DNA of 64,000 nucleotides from Chloranthus sessilifolius (Eukaryota; Streptophyta; Magnoliopsida; Chloranthales; Chloranthaceae), in NCBI GenBank assembly GCA_021018995.1, contig CM037597.1, positions 1,873,299 to 1,937,298 on the forward strand, written 5' to 3'. The translations under genes and the position numbers were made by a program. The notes beneath the pieces were generated by a model. The model did no database searches, had not been told where the DNA came from, and saw only the letters and a program-made list of their open reading frames with translations. Positions 44,465 to 55,956 of this stretch are shown one piece after another. The first letter of the stretch is position 1; the number at the start of each line of letters is the position of its first letter.

Positions 44465-44949
44465 TACATATATATATTTTTTATAACTTGGGTATTCTCT
44501 TAAAGCACCCGCCTAATCTCAAAGGCACATGTGCACCCTAAATTCAACACATGTCGAGTTAACACATGATATAAATCTTTAGGGTGGCCTCTAAGAGAGA
44601 GGGGATTTGCTAAAATTTTATTAATTTTGTCAAAATTAATGAAATTTTACAAAATTAATAAAATTTTACTGTGTATTGGATGGGTATTGGGGCACGGATT
44701 CCAAGAGCACGGATATGTGTCAACTATCATGCGAACAAAGGAAGCTGTCGACCACTAAACAATCGTGGGCCCCATGTATGATTGACTCCATCGAATCACG
44801 GCGAAAGCTGGGGTCCAACTTTTTCTTACGCCAACTTTTCAAACGTTTCAGTGGCTAATCTTTCTTAACCCTTTGTATCCTTGCGAATCTGCAGGGTTAG
44901 TTCCCTTAAGAACAAAGCAAAGACAAAGCACCATGATAGTGCACCAGAA
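44465..44949. other. Non-coding spacer
   Basis: AATTTTATTAATTTTG-type short repeats at 44608-44670. The short plus ORF at 44676-44858 shows no recognisable domain. Confidence 0.45.
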
Positions 44950-45655
44950 TGGAATTTAAATGATCTTATAACATTTACGTGAGACTTTTAATCTCACACC
45001 ATTGAAGTGTAATTATCATTATCATAGCGGTAAATTTCGTTTCCGCAATATTTTGGTAGGAGGTCATTTCGGATAAATTTCGAGAAACATTTGAAAAGTT
45101 TCGTGAAAATTTCGGGAAGTATAAAAAATATTAAATATAAATTATACTTAAACTTTTTAAAAATTGATAAAAATTAGAAAAGATTTATTAATTTCGGTGA
45201 AATTTCTTTAAGTTCGCCGAAATTAATGAAATTTAGGAGATTTCGGAGAAATTATCGAAATTTCGTCGAAAGTTTTGGCTGCCCCTATTTTGGTAAATTT
45301 CGAAGAAATTTACCAAAATTTCGGAGAAATTTGTCACTATGATCATTATGTCATGCGGTGAAGATATGTGATCAATCTAAATTGTTCAAGTGACAATCTA
45401 TCATTTAAACACATCTCATCCCAATGAAACGCCTATAAGTGAATGTGAACCATCTGATTGATGAATTTTAATATAAACCATTAAAACTGAAAACAATGGT
45501 TGATTTTAAAGTCCACAGGTCGAATGGTTTAAATTTCCCCAAAACATTATTTTTCGGGGCGTTATATGATAATCTATGATCTATCACTTTGATGGTAGGG
45601 TTCATCCGCATCTAAAATCATTTGTATTGTAAGATCATTTAAGTGCCATTTTTTT
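44950..45655. mobile_element. MITE family M3, copy 2, interrupted
   Basis: Left end GGAATTTAAATGATCTTATA, right end TGTAAGATCATTTAAGTGCC. The two halves align to 14266-14660; a second element at 45023-45341 splits them. Confidence 0.7.
45023..45341. mobile_element. AAATTTCG-word element nested in M3
   Basis: Starts CATAGCGGTAAATTTCG and ends GAAATTTGTCACTATG, its imperfect inverse. The exact duplication ATCATTAT lies at 45015-45022 and 45342-45349. The uninterrupted site (GTATCATTATGCCATG) is present in the M3 copy near 14330. Confidence 0.8.
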
Positions 45656-45708
45656 ATGATTACAAAAAATAAAAAAATATAAAAAATAAGAAGATATTTT
45701 AGGGCGAT

Positions 45709-46132
45709 TTAAACCATCCGAATGGTTGAATATACTAATAACTGGTGTACATTATCAATAGTTTAAGATGTGGGTAATTTGTACCACTTCAAGTTATGAA
45801 TCATAGATTGAAGTGCAACAACCTCAAAAATGATATTTTAGGAGGATTTGTACCATCCGATTTTTGAATATAATATTAACTATTGTTTTTAGTTTTAGGG
45901 GCTGATTTTAAGTTTATCAATGGGATGGTTTACAGCCGCTTAGAGGCATGTTCATTTGGGCTAAGGTATGTTTCAATAATGGATTGACACTTGGATACTT
46001 TAGATTGATCAGAAATCTACCACTGAGGCTGAAAGATAAATCACAGTTGAATGGAGTGAGATAAAAACTCTAATCTCTTTGACATAAGATCATTTAAACA
46101 CCAATTTGGGGTTTAGATATTGGTGAAAAGCC
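45709..46132. mobile_element. MITE family M3, copy 3, inverted
   Basis: The reverse complement aligns with copies 1 and 2: TGGGATGGTTTACAGCC, AATGGATTGACACTTGG, AAGATCATTTAAACACCAAT. It lies head to head with copy 2, 54 bp away. Confidence 0.65.
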
Positions 46133-46193
46133 ATTGTACCTTTCTTCAACAATTAGCATTCAATATTTCCTTGGGGACCCAACTCTCCGGAAC

Positions 46194-46228
46194 AAGGTAT
46201 CAAATATCTGCCCGTATCGGCCGATACA
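46194..46228. mobile_element. CGATAC-word element fragment
   Basis: CAAGGTATCAAATATCTG followed by CCCGTATCGGCCGATAC is the end of this family, cut off by the adjoining M2 element. Confidence 0.55.
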
Positions 46229-46605
46229 TAGCCGGTTAGGTCCTCCAATGGAGGACGGTGACCGTCCTCCAAGATGCACATGGAGCTCCATGTGGCACCC
46301 AAAACACTGTTTGGGTGTCACGTGGAGCACAGGTGGACAGTTTAAATCAATATTCAAAAAAAAAAAATTAAATTTTTTTTTTTAAATAAACAAGTCAAAG
46401 TTTGACAATTTTCATTGATTACCATTTCACAGTTCAAAATAAACACGGTAGAAATGAGTTTTTATTTTTTTTATTTTTAAAGATGATCTAAGTAATGCAC
46501 CCAAGGTCCACATAGCACCCAAAAAGTATTTTGGGTGCCACATGGAGCTCCACGCGAAAAGTTGGAGGACGGTGACAGTCCTCCCATAAAGGATGGAGGC
46601 CTTTT

Positions 46606-46609
<4 letters not shown>
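46229..46609. mobile_element. MITE family M2, copy d, inverted
   Basis: Inverted relative of 44071-44410: it begins TAGCCGGTTAGGTCCTCC and ends GGAGGCCTTTTCTTA, followed by (TA)n at 46610-46644. Confidence 0.75.

Positions 46610-46644
<35 letters not shown>
46610..46644. repeat. (TA)n microsatellite
   Basis: About 17 TA units on the right side of an M2 copy. Confidence 0.95.
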
Positions 46645-46648
<4 letters not shown>

Positions 46649-46699
46649 GTATGATATATTACTTTGGTGAAAAAGAGCTTGTCATGTGAAAATTTTGGC

Positions 46700-47090
46700 T
46701 GCCTCATGAGAAAATCGCATATGCTTGAGCCTACCTGACTATTGACTGACTTGACACGCAAACCCAACTTGACATCCGATTCGAAACCCGGCGCCCGACC
46801 CGAAAACCCGACTTAGCCCGATAAAGACCTCATACTCACTATGATATTTATATATAAAATAGTGGGTTGATCTGACCCGACATGATATTTTTCCTAATCA
46901 GACCTGACCTCTTAATTGACCTGCCCCATCCCTTGTCTCATACAAATTCGATCCGTCAAGTTTATATGCCTAACCTGATAAACATTGTGGTCTGGAGGGT
47001 CCGGTATTGGGTGCAACTGACCCACTAACAGCCCTACTAGAGGTCCGATATTGGGTGCAACCGACCCGCTGACAGCCCTACTAGAGGTCA
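46700..47090. mobile_element. CCGACCCG-word element with 40-bp direct repeat
   Basis: Runs of CCCGACCCGAAAACCCG words, closing with two direct copies of TTGGGTGCAACYGACCC plus GACAGCCCTACTAGAGG. The AGCCCTA end resembles hAT-like short elements; the left end is not fixed. Confidence 0.45.
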
Positions 47091-47092
47091 TG

Positions 47093-47275
47093 GTTCAAAA
47101 TTTCGGCCGAAATTGAAACCGATACGAAAACTCATAATTTCAGATTTAGAATATACTGTAGGGAAGATTTTGGCAGAATTTTGGTTTCGGTATACTATAG
47201 GAAAGATTTTGGCTGAAATTTCGGTTTCAGTCCCCACCCAAATCGAATAGAAATCTGATTTTTTATCCTTTCTAC
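47093..47275. mobile_element. TTTCGG-word element (copy 4)
   Basis: Starts TCATGGTTCAAAATTTCGG and ends GAAATCTGATTTTTTATCC. It contains two direct copies of TATACTRTAGGRAAGATTTT. No target duplication was found. Confidence 0.55.
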
Positions 47276-47509
47276 AGGTTCGAGTCCTTATTTTAAAGTA
47301 CGAAAGTCACGGATCTCGATGATGTTCGTCCATCAGCCACTGCCCAACTGAAATCTCCTCCCTTTAATTAATTTTATCACTGTAGAAAGTAAGCGCCCCA
47401 CCCGTTCACTTTTAAGGGTGTGTTTGATCCCATGTAATGGGACGGCTGTACGTGTTTCGGATGCACTTTACACAAGTCTAAAAGGTCCAATCTCCACACA
47501 CTAAAATGG

Positions 47510-47930
47510 TGTAGCTTTATTAACACGCAGTAAAAATCTTAAAGGGCACCAAAACAAAAATCATTGATATCTTTTAATCAGACAATGCTATTCGTTTTTC
47601 TCCCCAATCTTGCACACAAGGGGTCTTGAGATCATTTGTGCACAATCAGACGGTCAGTATTTGATTTCAAGTGACACAAATCCCCAAAAAAGTGGCTCTA
47701 AAATCACATAACACACATCACCCTCAAATGTAATTTTCAAGCCATTTTTAGGATTTGTGCTACAAGTAATAAAAGAAAGATCGTCTGAGGGTATATGCAT
47801 GATCTCAGGATCCTTATGTGGAAGATTGGGGCAAAAATGATCTCTATCGTCTGATTTAAAGCAATCAATGACTTTTACCATAAGGGCCCTCTAAGAGTTC
47901 GTACTGTTAATAAAGCTACCCATATAGTGA
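47510..47930. mobile_element. MITE family M1, copy g
   Basis: GTAGCTTTATTAACACG at the left pairs with GTTAATAAAGCTACCC at the right. Inner blocks CCCCAATCTTGCACACAAGG and GGTCTTGAGATCATTTG belong to the family. Confidence 0.65.
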
Positions 47931-48346
47931 AAAACTACAGATTCAATAATTTTATTCTCATAAATTTATGTGCTCTTCTCTACAATTTGACCAATATAAG
48001 ATTTTATGGGACCTAGATTCTCAAAAAGTGGCCCTAAAATCATATGATACACATCAGGCTCAAACACGATTTTCAAGCCATTTTTTTGGGATTTGTTCTA
48101 CAAGTAATAAAAAATAGAGCGTTTGATGGTACGCACATGATCGCACGATCCTTATGTGGAAGATTTGAGCTAAAATCAATCTCCATCGTTTGATTTAAAG
48201 TACTCAATGATTATTGATGCAGGTGCGCTCACTCTAAGATTCCGCGGGCGTTAATAAAGCTACTATGTAGTAAAAAACTATAGATTCAGTCATAAATTTC
48301 TATGCTCGTCTCAAGATCTGACAGTTTGACCATTATAAGATTTAAG
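47931..48346. repeat. Tandem duplication of the M1-g right half and flank
   Basis: About 325 bp starting at AAAAGTGGCTCTAAAATCA near 47690 recurs from near 48015, including CAAGCCATTTTT, CTACAAGTAATAAAA, the right terminus GTTAATAAAGCTAC and the flanking GACCA-TATAAGATTT. The second copy is therefore not an independent insertion. Confidence 0.7.
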
Positions 48347-48355
48347 GAAATTTTC

Positions 48356-49010
48356 AAGATTGATCACCGTAAGTTTACCTTTTCCAACAGTGGATATCTA
48401 ATTTCACCTTTTCCATAACCGACCAGGTTGAAGTTAAGCCAAGTTAAAAAGTCATAAATACCCTTGAAGTCTATAGAAGGTGATAGAACTAGGCTTTTTG
48501 TCTTAGACTGTTTTAAATGCCTTAGCAGTATGGAGATCATTTTTCATCCCGATCTTCGGCAAGATTGATCTTAAGATCATGGTTGTCTTATCAGATGGTC
48601 CATTTTACTGAAAAATATGAAACCATCATAGAGGATCGTTGATGCTCACCTAGGTGAGCATCAGGAGCATCGATGCTCTCCTAAAGGAGTGTCAACACTC
48701 TTCAATGGAAGCGATATTGCTCCCCATCATTTTTGTCTCCATTTTTTTTAGCAAAATGGATTGTCTAATGGTATACCCATGATCTCAAGATCTATCCCAT
48801 GGAAGATTAAGACGAAAAATGATCTCCATCATTGGATTCAAAGTAATCAATGATGCTAAGACGTTTAGAGCCGCCTAAGGTTTTATCACCTTTTACATAC
48901 CTTACCTTGGGTGTATTTAACTTGGTTTGGCTTCAAGTTGGTTGGTTATGAAAAAGGTAAAACCAGAGGTCCACTTCTTGGAAAATATGAAACTATGGTG
49001 GTCGATTCCA
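48356..49010. mobile_element. MITE with 80-bp terminal inverted repeats (copy i)
   Basis: The left 80 bp (with CACCTTTTCCATAACCGACC, then GTTGAAGTTAAGCCAA) is the imperfect inverse of the right 80 bp (TTGGCTTCAAGTTGGTTGG, then TTATGAAAAAGGTAAAACC). Flanks GAAATTTTC (48347-48355) and GAATTTTCC (49011-49019) suggest a 9-bp duplication. The interior contains M1 blocks and a cluster of palindromes at 48641-48700. Confidence 0.65.
48641..48700. repeat. Three successive palindromes
   Basis: A perfect 22-bp palindrome at 48641-48662 (half GATGCTCACCT), then GAGCATCGATGCTC (14 bp), then GAGTGTCAACACTC. Confidence 0.9.
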
Positions 49011-49018
49011 GAATTTTC

Positions 49019-50055
49019 CCTAAGCTTCGTTTGGCAGTTTTTGAGCTTTCTTCGGGAAAACTCAGAAAATCACTACCTTAGTTTCTACATAGAAACTAGT
49101 TTTCTGAAGAAAGTTGCTTTCCTAGGGGAACGTTCTTGAGTTACTTAGAAACCTATTTTCTGACCTTTTCTTATGTTCTACACTTTCTCAATAAAGTGTC
49201 TGAAAGTGCATTGGGTTCTTCCACACACTATAGCCGCACGTTTTTATGTCGTTCATCTAAGCGATTATATTAATCGAATGATCGTCAAAATTTATAGATA
49301 CCCAATTGATAATGTGTTGAAGACTTCTATCCAACAGATTATAAGAAAATCACTTCAAACGTGAGTTCTTTTATGCGTGTTACTACGTTATATGTATGTT
49401 AGAAATATAAGAATAAATATTATGATGGCTAGGAGGCCTTGCTAGGAGGCCTTATAGCAAACCTATATTTATGTTGCCATCCTCTAACATCCATTATATG
49501 CAACACACCATAGTTGTGAGCTTCACATGTGCCTATAAAGGAGTCCATAGGTGTTCAGAGGAGAATAGACAGCTGCAGCTGCAGGGAGGTGTTAGTGAAG
49601 AGTCTCTTCATCTGGCATTATTTGAAAAGTCTCCCACCGGCTACAAGGTCGCTACAATGGAAAATTACCAATGACACTTCTAAATACCATTAGTGGGTGC
49701 GTGAAGTAAATGCTAGATATACTCTTCATTTAAGCCGCCAATGCTTATATTTAAAAGTTGTGTTTAAATGACAGTTAATTAGGACGTTGGCTAGAACTCC
49801 TTTCAGATGAAAAAAAGATTCAGTAAGACTCTTTACGTGTGTTATAGTAGCCCAAGCTTAGGAACTAAACTTTCCTAAGCAAATCCTCTGAAAATAAAAT
49901 GCCTCTTTATGAGGAAAATGCAATGAAAACTCGCAGTCCAATAAAAACTCCCAAACGCAAGAAAACCTCAGAAAGTGCTAGGAAATGGCATTTTCTGTAG
50001 AAAAGATTCGGAAACTAACGCTTTCTTAGCTCTCGAACGAGACCCTAAGATTTAT
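49019..50055. mobile_element. Possible 1-kb non-autonomous DNA element
   Basis: The left part (CTTCGTTTGGCAGTTTTTGA, GAAACTAGTTTTCTGAAGAA) and the right part (CTGTAGAAAAGATTCGGAAA, CTCTCGAACGAGACCC) are loosely inverted and contain the same GGAAAAC/TTTTCTGA words. A direct CTAGGAGGCCTT repeat occurs near 49430-49452. No coding similarity. Confidence 0.35.
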
Positions 50056-50288
50056 CCGTTCACTATAAAGTGGTGAACGGGTCACCTACCTTATAGCAAC
50101 TCAAACCTTGGAAAAAGCAGCTCAGTCATGAACTCTACAACTGTGAGTGGGACCCACCTCACTCCCCAAGTAGTCAACAACACTCACGAGCTTAATTAAG
50201 ACCTCCCGGCGCATTTTAGCGAAGCGCTCAACGCCATCACCTCCGGCAATCTCGCTCCCCTTCGAAAGTAGACTTGCAAGTCCACCAT

Positions 50289-50299
50289 TTATATAAATA
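50289..50299 (+). promoter_or_regulatory. TATA box of the RLP4-like gene
   Basis: TTATATAAATA lies 49 bp upstream of the ATG at 50348. The spacing implies a short 5' UTR; the leader is rich in TC runs. Confidence 0.6.
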
Positions 50300-50347
50300 C
50301 CAAACTTTGATGTCCAAATCCGCAAAAACAGAGAAAGTAGAGAATCC

Positions 50348-53300
50348 ATGTCTCTTTTCTTCTTTCTCTCTTTCCCCCTTCTTCTCTCTGCTTCTCCTCC
50401 TTATCCCTACGGTAAGCTTCTCTACGTCTACTTCTCTATTTTCCAACTAAATTTAACTGATTTCTTGTTTCACTTCTCGATTTTTGTTAGTTTTCTTGTT
50501 TGATTTGATATATAAAATGGCCGCCTAGATCGGTTTTAATGTTGAATGCATATGTAGTTGATTGCCATTCTTTGCTTCTTCTTGAATTAAATCTGAAAAT
50601 GGAGATTTTCGAAACAGTAAATAGAAGATTCGTCAGATTATTCTTTTTTTTTTAATAACGGAATTTAACTGATTTCCTCTTCTACTACTCCATTTTTGTT
50701 AGTTTTCCAACTAAATTTAACTGATTTTTTGTTTCACTTTTAGATTTTTGTTAGTTTTCTTGTTTGATTTGATATATAAAATGGCCGCCTAGATCGGTTT
50801 TAATGTTGAATGCAGATGTAGTTGATCGCCATTCTTTGCTTCTTCTGATTATTGGAATTAAATCTGAAAAAGGAGATTTTCGAAACAGTAAATAGAAGAT
50901 TCGTCAGATTATTCTTTTTTTCTTTATATAACGGAATTTAACTGATTTCCTCTTCTACTCCTACATTTTTGTTAGTTTTGTTTTTTGATTTGAAGTATAA
51001 AATTGCCTGATGATTGATTTTAGTGTTAAATACAGATGTAATTAACCGGAATTCTGCTTGTTATTTATTTATTTTTAAATTTTTTTGCTTACTTATGGAA
51101 ATTAATTGTTAATCTTACTGAGATTTGTCAGATTATTCTATTTTCTTTTTTGGATCGAGATTTGTTTATATATTGATTTTGTTAGTTTCTATTTTGATTT
51201 TTCAACCAAATTTAACTGATTTCTTGTTGTACTTATGGATTTTGTGTTTCTATTTTGATTTGGTATATAAAATGGACTAATGATTGGTTTTAATGTTAAA
51301 TGCAGATGTCATTAATCGGCATTCTCTGCTTCTTCTGTTAATTTTTTAATTTTTTGTTTAGTCATGGAAATTAGAACTGGAAAAAGAAAATTTTTGAATC
51401 AGTAAATAGAAGATTCCTCAGATTATTCTATTTTTTAAGAAAATTTAACTGATTTCTTCTGCTGCTCCTCCATTTTTGTTAGTTCTCTATTGATTTGAAG
51501 TTGTAGATATTAAAGCAGTAAAAGAAGGTTCGTCAGAGTATTCCATTTTCTTTTTTGGATCGAGGTTTGTTTGTTTACTTATTTGCATCTTTGCTTCAGA
51601 TTGATGCAATTTAGGAATTTCGCTAAGTTTCTGATCGGGTCTGTACTTTAGCTCTATGTTTCAGCACAATTGAACTGATTTCTTATTTTACTTCTCCATT
51701 TTGTTATTTTCTTTTATGATTTGATTGATACATCAAATGGCTTCATGATTGGTTTTATTGTTAAATACAACTGTAATTAATCGGCATTCTCCGTTTCTTC
51801 TGATTATTTTATCTTTTGTTTTTATTTTTTTCACTAATTATGGAAATTAATCAGTAAAAAGAAGATTTTGAATCAGGAACGAGAAGATTTGTCAGATTAT
51901 TCTATTTTTCTTTTTTGGATCGAGATTTGTTTATTTATTGATTCCCAATGTTGCAATTTAGGAATTTCTCTTATCTCTCCTGCATTTCTGATCTCGTCTG
52001 TACTTTAGCTTTATGTTTTAGCATGGTTGAACTGATTTCTTGTTTTAGTTCTCAATTGTGTTTATTTTCTTTTGGATTTATAACAAGGCTTAATGATTTG
52101 TTTTAATACTAAATCCAAGTGTAACTAATCAGCATTGTCTGCTTCTTTTGATTTTTCTCTTTTCGCTGAATTATGGAAATTACACCAGTGAAAGAAGATT
52201 TTCAAATCTTATTGGAGATTCTTCAGATTGTTCTATATTTTTCTTTTTGGATCCAGATTTATTTGTTTGTTGATTAACAACTGTGTCTCAGTAGAAATTT
52301 CACTTAGAGTCGCCGAAATTTCTGATTTCGTCTGTACTTTCGCTCAATCTTTTACCAAAATTGAACCAATTTCCTGTTCTACTCGTCCATTTTTGTTAAT
52401 TTTCTTTATTAGTTTCAAATACAAAAACTAATTGGCATTGTTTGCTTCTTCTGATCTTTTATGCACTCCTAAGATATGGAGACTAAAACAGTGAAAAAGA
52501 GATTTTTGAATCTTACGGATATTCTTCAGATTATTCTATTTCTTTTGGATATCTGATATCATCTGTACTTTTTGCTGCTTTAAGATCTTTGCTCTATTCG
52601 GAAATTACTTTATTTACATATTTAAAGAAAAGAAAAAGTTTCATTTAAATTTCTAATGAACAATTCGTTCTCTCTCGCTCACTTGCAGATACTTCGTATC
52701 TGATAGATTGTATTTTTGTTAATTTTCTTTATTAGTTTCAAATACAAAAACTAATTGGCATTGTTTGCTTCTTCTGATCTTTTATGCACTCCTAAGTTAT
52801 AGAAACTAAAACAGTGAAAAAGAAAATTTTGAATCTTACAGATATTCTTCAGATTATTCTATTTTTTTTGGATATCTGATATCATCTGTACTTTTTGCTG
52901 CTTTAAGATCTTTGCTCTATTCGTAAATTACTTTATTTACATATTTAAAGAAAAGAAAAAGTTTCATTTAAATTTCTAATGAACAATTCGTTCTCTCTCG
53001 CTCACTTGCAGATACTTCGTATCTGATAGATTGTATTTTTGTTAATTTTCTTTATTAGTTTCAAATACAAAAACTAATTGGCATTGTTTGCTTCTTCTGA
53101 TCTTTTATGCACTCCTAAGTTATGGAAACTAAAACAGTGAAAAAGAAAATTTTGAATCTTACGGATATTCTTCAGATTATTCTATTTTTTTTGGATATCT
53201 GATCTCATCTGTAGTTTTTGCTGCTTTAAGATCTTTGCACTATTCGGAAATTACTTTATTTACATATTTAAAGAAATGAAAAAATTTCATTTAAATTTCT

Positions 53301-55044
53301 AATGAACAATTCATTCTCTCTTGCTCACTTGCAGATACTTCGTATCTGATAGATTGTGGTGGGGCAGGGAACTTCACTAGCCAATTCAATCGATCATGGA
53401 CCGCCGATCGGTTCTATACCGGTGGCGCACCGGGTCTAGTTTCAGAACCACACAATTTCCTCTTACCACAAGAACAAACACTAAGATTCTTTCCAATTTC
53501 ATTTGGGAAAAAAAGCTGTTACATTGTTAACGTCCCGAAGGGGCGGTACTACATAAGAACGTTTACTGTGTACGACAATTACGATAGCAAGCTGCATTCT
53601 CCTAGTTTCGATGTTTCTATCGAGGGAACGCTAGTTTTCAGTTGGAGATCGCCTTGGCCAGAGGACGTAAGCAAAAACGGGGCTTACTCTGATCTTTTTA
53701 CCTTTGTAAATGATGGAGAGGCTGATGTTTGTTTCTATAGTATTGCCACAGATCCCCCTGTGATTGGTTCGCTTGAAATAATACAAGTTGATCCATTATC
53801 TTATGATTCGTCCACTACTGGCAGCGACCTCATATTGGTAAACTATGGGCGATTGACTTGTGGCTCAAATACGTTCGGGCCTGGATTTAGTAATGATACA
53901 GATTTGTTTGGGAGATCTTGGCAATCCGATTCAAATTTCCACAATGATAATTCCAATGTAAGGGCTCTGTCAACGAGGAACAACATTCTTGGTGCTAATC
54001 AAGCACCAAATTACTTTCCGACTTGGTTGTATCAGAGCGCTGTCACGGCTCCGGTTAATGCAATTTTAGAGTATTTGTTGCCTGTTGATACAAGGTTGGA
54101 TTACTTGGTTTGGTTTCACTTTGCGGAGATTGATTCGAGCATCACTAAGGCTGGTCAGCGGGTTTTTGATGTGTATATTAATCAGAAGAATGTGAGTAGG
54201 ATGGATATATTCAAGGAAGTTGGTAGTTTTGTTGCATTCAAATGGCATTATATTGTTAAAAATTTGAATAGCACGCCATTGAGTGTGAAGCTTGTTCCGG
54301 TTGTCGGTGCTCCATTAATAAATGGCCTTGAAAACTATGCCATGGTTCCGTTGGATCTTTCAACTGTTCCTGATGAAGGTATTTAGCATATTGTCTTTTG
54401 AAATTGCTTGAGTTCCTTTACTCTTGTAACACAAATGCTATTAGTTTTCCTTTTGTAATGTTTTCTGTCAATCAATATTTTTTTCTCTATCATATACTTT
54501 AAACTTTAAAGAAAAAAAGATTAATGTGGCGTAACCTTCATCAATAGATGGGATGCTCAATCATGCACTTTGGCCGCATAACCCAAATCCTTGATCAATC
54601 CAAGTCGTCCAAGTTGCAGATCATCATGTGACCGAGGTTAGCCTATAATTGGTGTCCATATTGAAGTTCTGGGATTGGATGATACTTAACTGCTGCAGGT
54701 GTATTTTTGGGCTAAGTGTTCACATGATGTTTCACTACTTGGACGAAGTGGATGTGCCACGTGGAAACAGGTGCACATGTGAACATCCCATCTGTTAAAT
54801 GCAGGTGACCAAAGTCGATCTCAAGAAGCAAATTACTTCAGAAGAGAGTGTGAAGTTTATGTCAACTTGATCAATGGCTATTTGATTTTGCAGTAAATGG
54901 AATGAGGGCACTAAAGGAGTCACTCCGCATTCCTGATAGAATGGGTTGGAATGGAGATCCATGCGCTCCTTCCACTTGGGATGCATGGGAGGGTGTTACT
55001 TGTCATCATAGTGCAGATGGAGCTGGGCTTGTTGTCACTCAATT
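50348..55044 (+). CDS. Malectin-like/LRR receptor-like protein, 5' exons (RLP4-like)
   Basis: Three exons join in frame: 50348-50411, 53335-54378 and 54894-55044, giving 419 codons plus two bases with no stop. Exon 1 encodes a signal peptide (MSLFFFLSFPLLLSASPPYP). Exon 2 encodes the extracellular malectin-like domain: DTSYLIDCGGAGNFTSQFNR, SFGKKSCYIVNVPKGRYYIR, YLVWFHFAEIDSSITKAGQR and FDVYINQKNV. Exon 3 gives the hinge between malectin-like and LRR parts with the GDPC motif (WNGDPCAPSTWDAWEGVTC). This order is that of plant receptor-like proteins such as RLP4, or of LRR receptor kinases with malectin-like ectodomains. LRR, membrane and any kinase exons are not in the remaining 9 kb, which is filled by retroelements. 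Likely a plasma-membrane cell-surface protein; the ligand is unknown. Confidence 0.88.
50412..52388 (+). repeat. Degenerate tandem units in intron 1 of the RLP4-like gene
   Basis: Units of roughly 250-310 bp recur with decay: TTTTTGTTAGTTTTCTTG, AAAATGGCCGCCTAGATCGG, CATTCTTTGCTTCTTCT, CAGTAAATAGAAGATTCGTC and AGATTATTCT. At least seven units can be followed. Together with the 323-bp triplication they make up nearly the whole 2.9-kb intron. Confidence 0.75.
52389..53357 (+). repeat. 323-bp triplication containing the splice acceptor
   Basis: Units 52389-52711, 52712-53034 and 53035-53357 are nearly identical and each exactly 323 bp. Each ends with CTCACTTGCAG plus the first 23 nt of exon 2 (ATACTTCGTATCTGATAGAT and TGT). 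Acceptor AGs thus lie before 52689, 53012 and 53335; only the last leads into the open exon. Reading on from either decoy reaches a stop (TTTCTTTATTAG) within about 45 nt. Confidence 0.93.
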
Positions 55045-55734
55045 GTAAGCACTATCATCTGGTTTTACAAGATAACTTCCCTAGCTAGACCATTCTATGT
55101 AGCACATTTGAGCATGCCTAATATGAGGGATGGTTCAGTTTGTAGTTCTCTTTGTCATAGTGGCCAAAAATGTGTTTTTTTGAAACAAAAAAAAAAGGTT
55201 TTTCCGAAAAAAACGTGTTTTAAACTCCTTTTTTTCGGAAAAAAAGTTTTCCTCCCATTTAAAACCCGTTTTTGGTCAAAACATATATATATATTTTTTA
55301 ATTTTTTCTATAATTATCAATATTTTTTAATTTCTCAAAGTTTCCCATTTTTTTCCTGAAATCTACCGATTTATTTTCCATTCCTGTACCTAGACTTGTC
55401 ACTATGCTGTTTGTTATCTCACTAATGGATGCTGTTTTCTTGGATACACTTCATCGAATCAAGGGTCTCCTCTGATTTTAGTACTTACATATTGCCATTA
55501 TGTTTCTGTATATCATTCATGGTGAAGAAATATTCAACTAGCTCCTTTTTCTGTTTCTGTATGCCTTGTTCCATGTAAAGTTATGCAACACATTATTGCA
55601 ATTTTGCATAGTTTGCCTTTTCAAAGGCTGTAATTCTGTGTGCTTGTATCAGATTTACACGATTCAAAAGCCTACGGGTAATGGGTTTCAACCTTTTGAA
55701 ATCTCTATTTTCCTAAGCAATTGAATTGTACTAA
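55045..55734 (+). other. Intron sequence after exon 3
   Basis: Starts with the donor GTAAGC. 55165-55290 is an inverted A/T-rich segment (GGTTTTTCCGAAAAAAACG against TTTTTTTCGGAAAAAAAG). No LRR exon found. Confidence 0.5.
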
Positions 55735-55956
55735 AATGCCAGAAAACCGGTATGTATTGTCCGGTAAAAAAACCGGTACGTACCGGACGATACGTACCGG
55801 AACAGTAAAAAATCGGACGATACATTGAATGTATCGTCCGGTATTACACATATAAAAGGGCGATACAGTACTTTTAATGTACCGTATCGTCCACCTCCGA
55901 TACCGATACGTATCGTCCGATACGTATCGGTATCGGACGATATTTTGATCCATGTT
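55735..55956. mobile_element. CGATAC/CCGGTAC-word element (copy 5)
   Basis: Contains both ACCGGTACGTACCGG and CCGATACGTATCGG palindromes in a row and ends CGATATTTTGATCC as copy 1 does. It lies inside the putative third intron of the RLP4-like gene. Confidence 0.6.

Noticed and set aside
49471-49674. 67-codon plus ORF (MLPSSNIHYMQHTIVV)
   Set aside because: No recognisable domain; it lies inside a likely non-autonomous DNA element.
52689-53034. Additional coding exons at the duplicated acceptors
   Set aside because: Only 23 nt of exon sequence are duplicated and each copy runs into a stop; treated as decoy sites.
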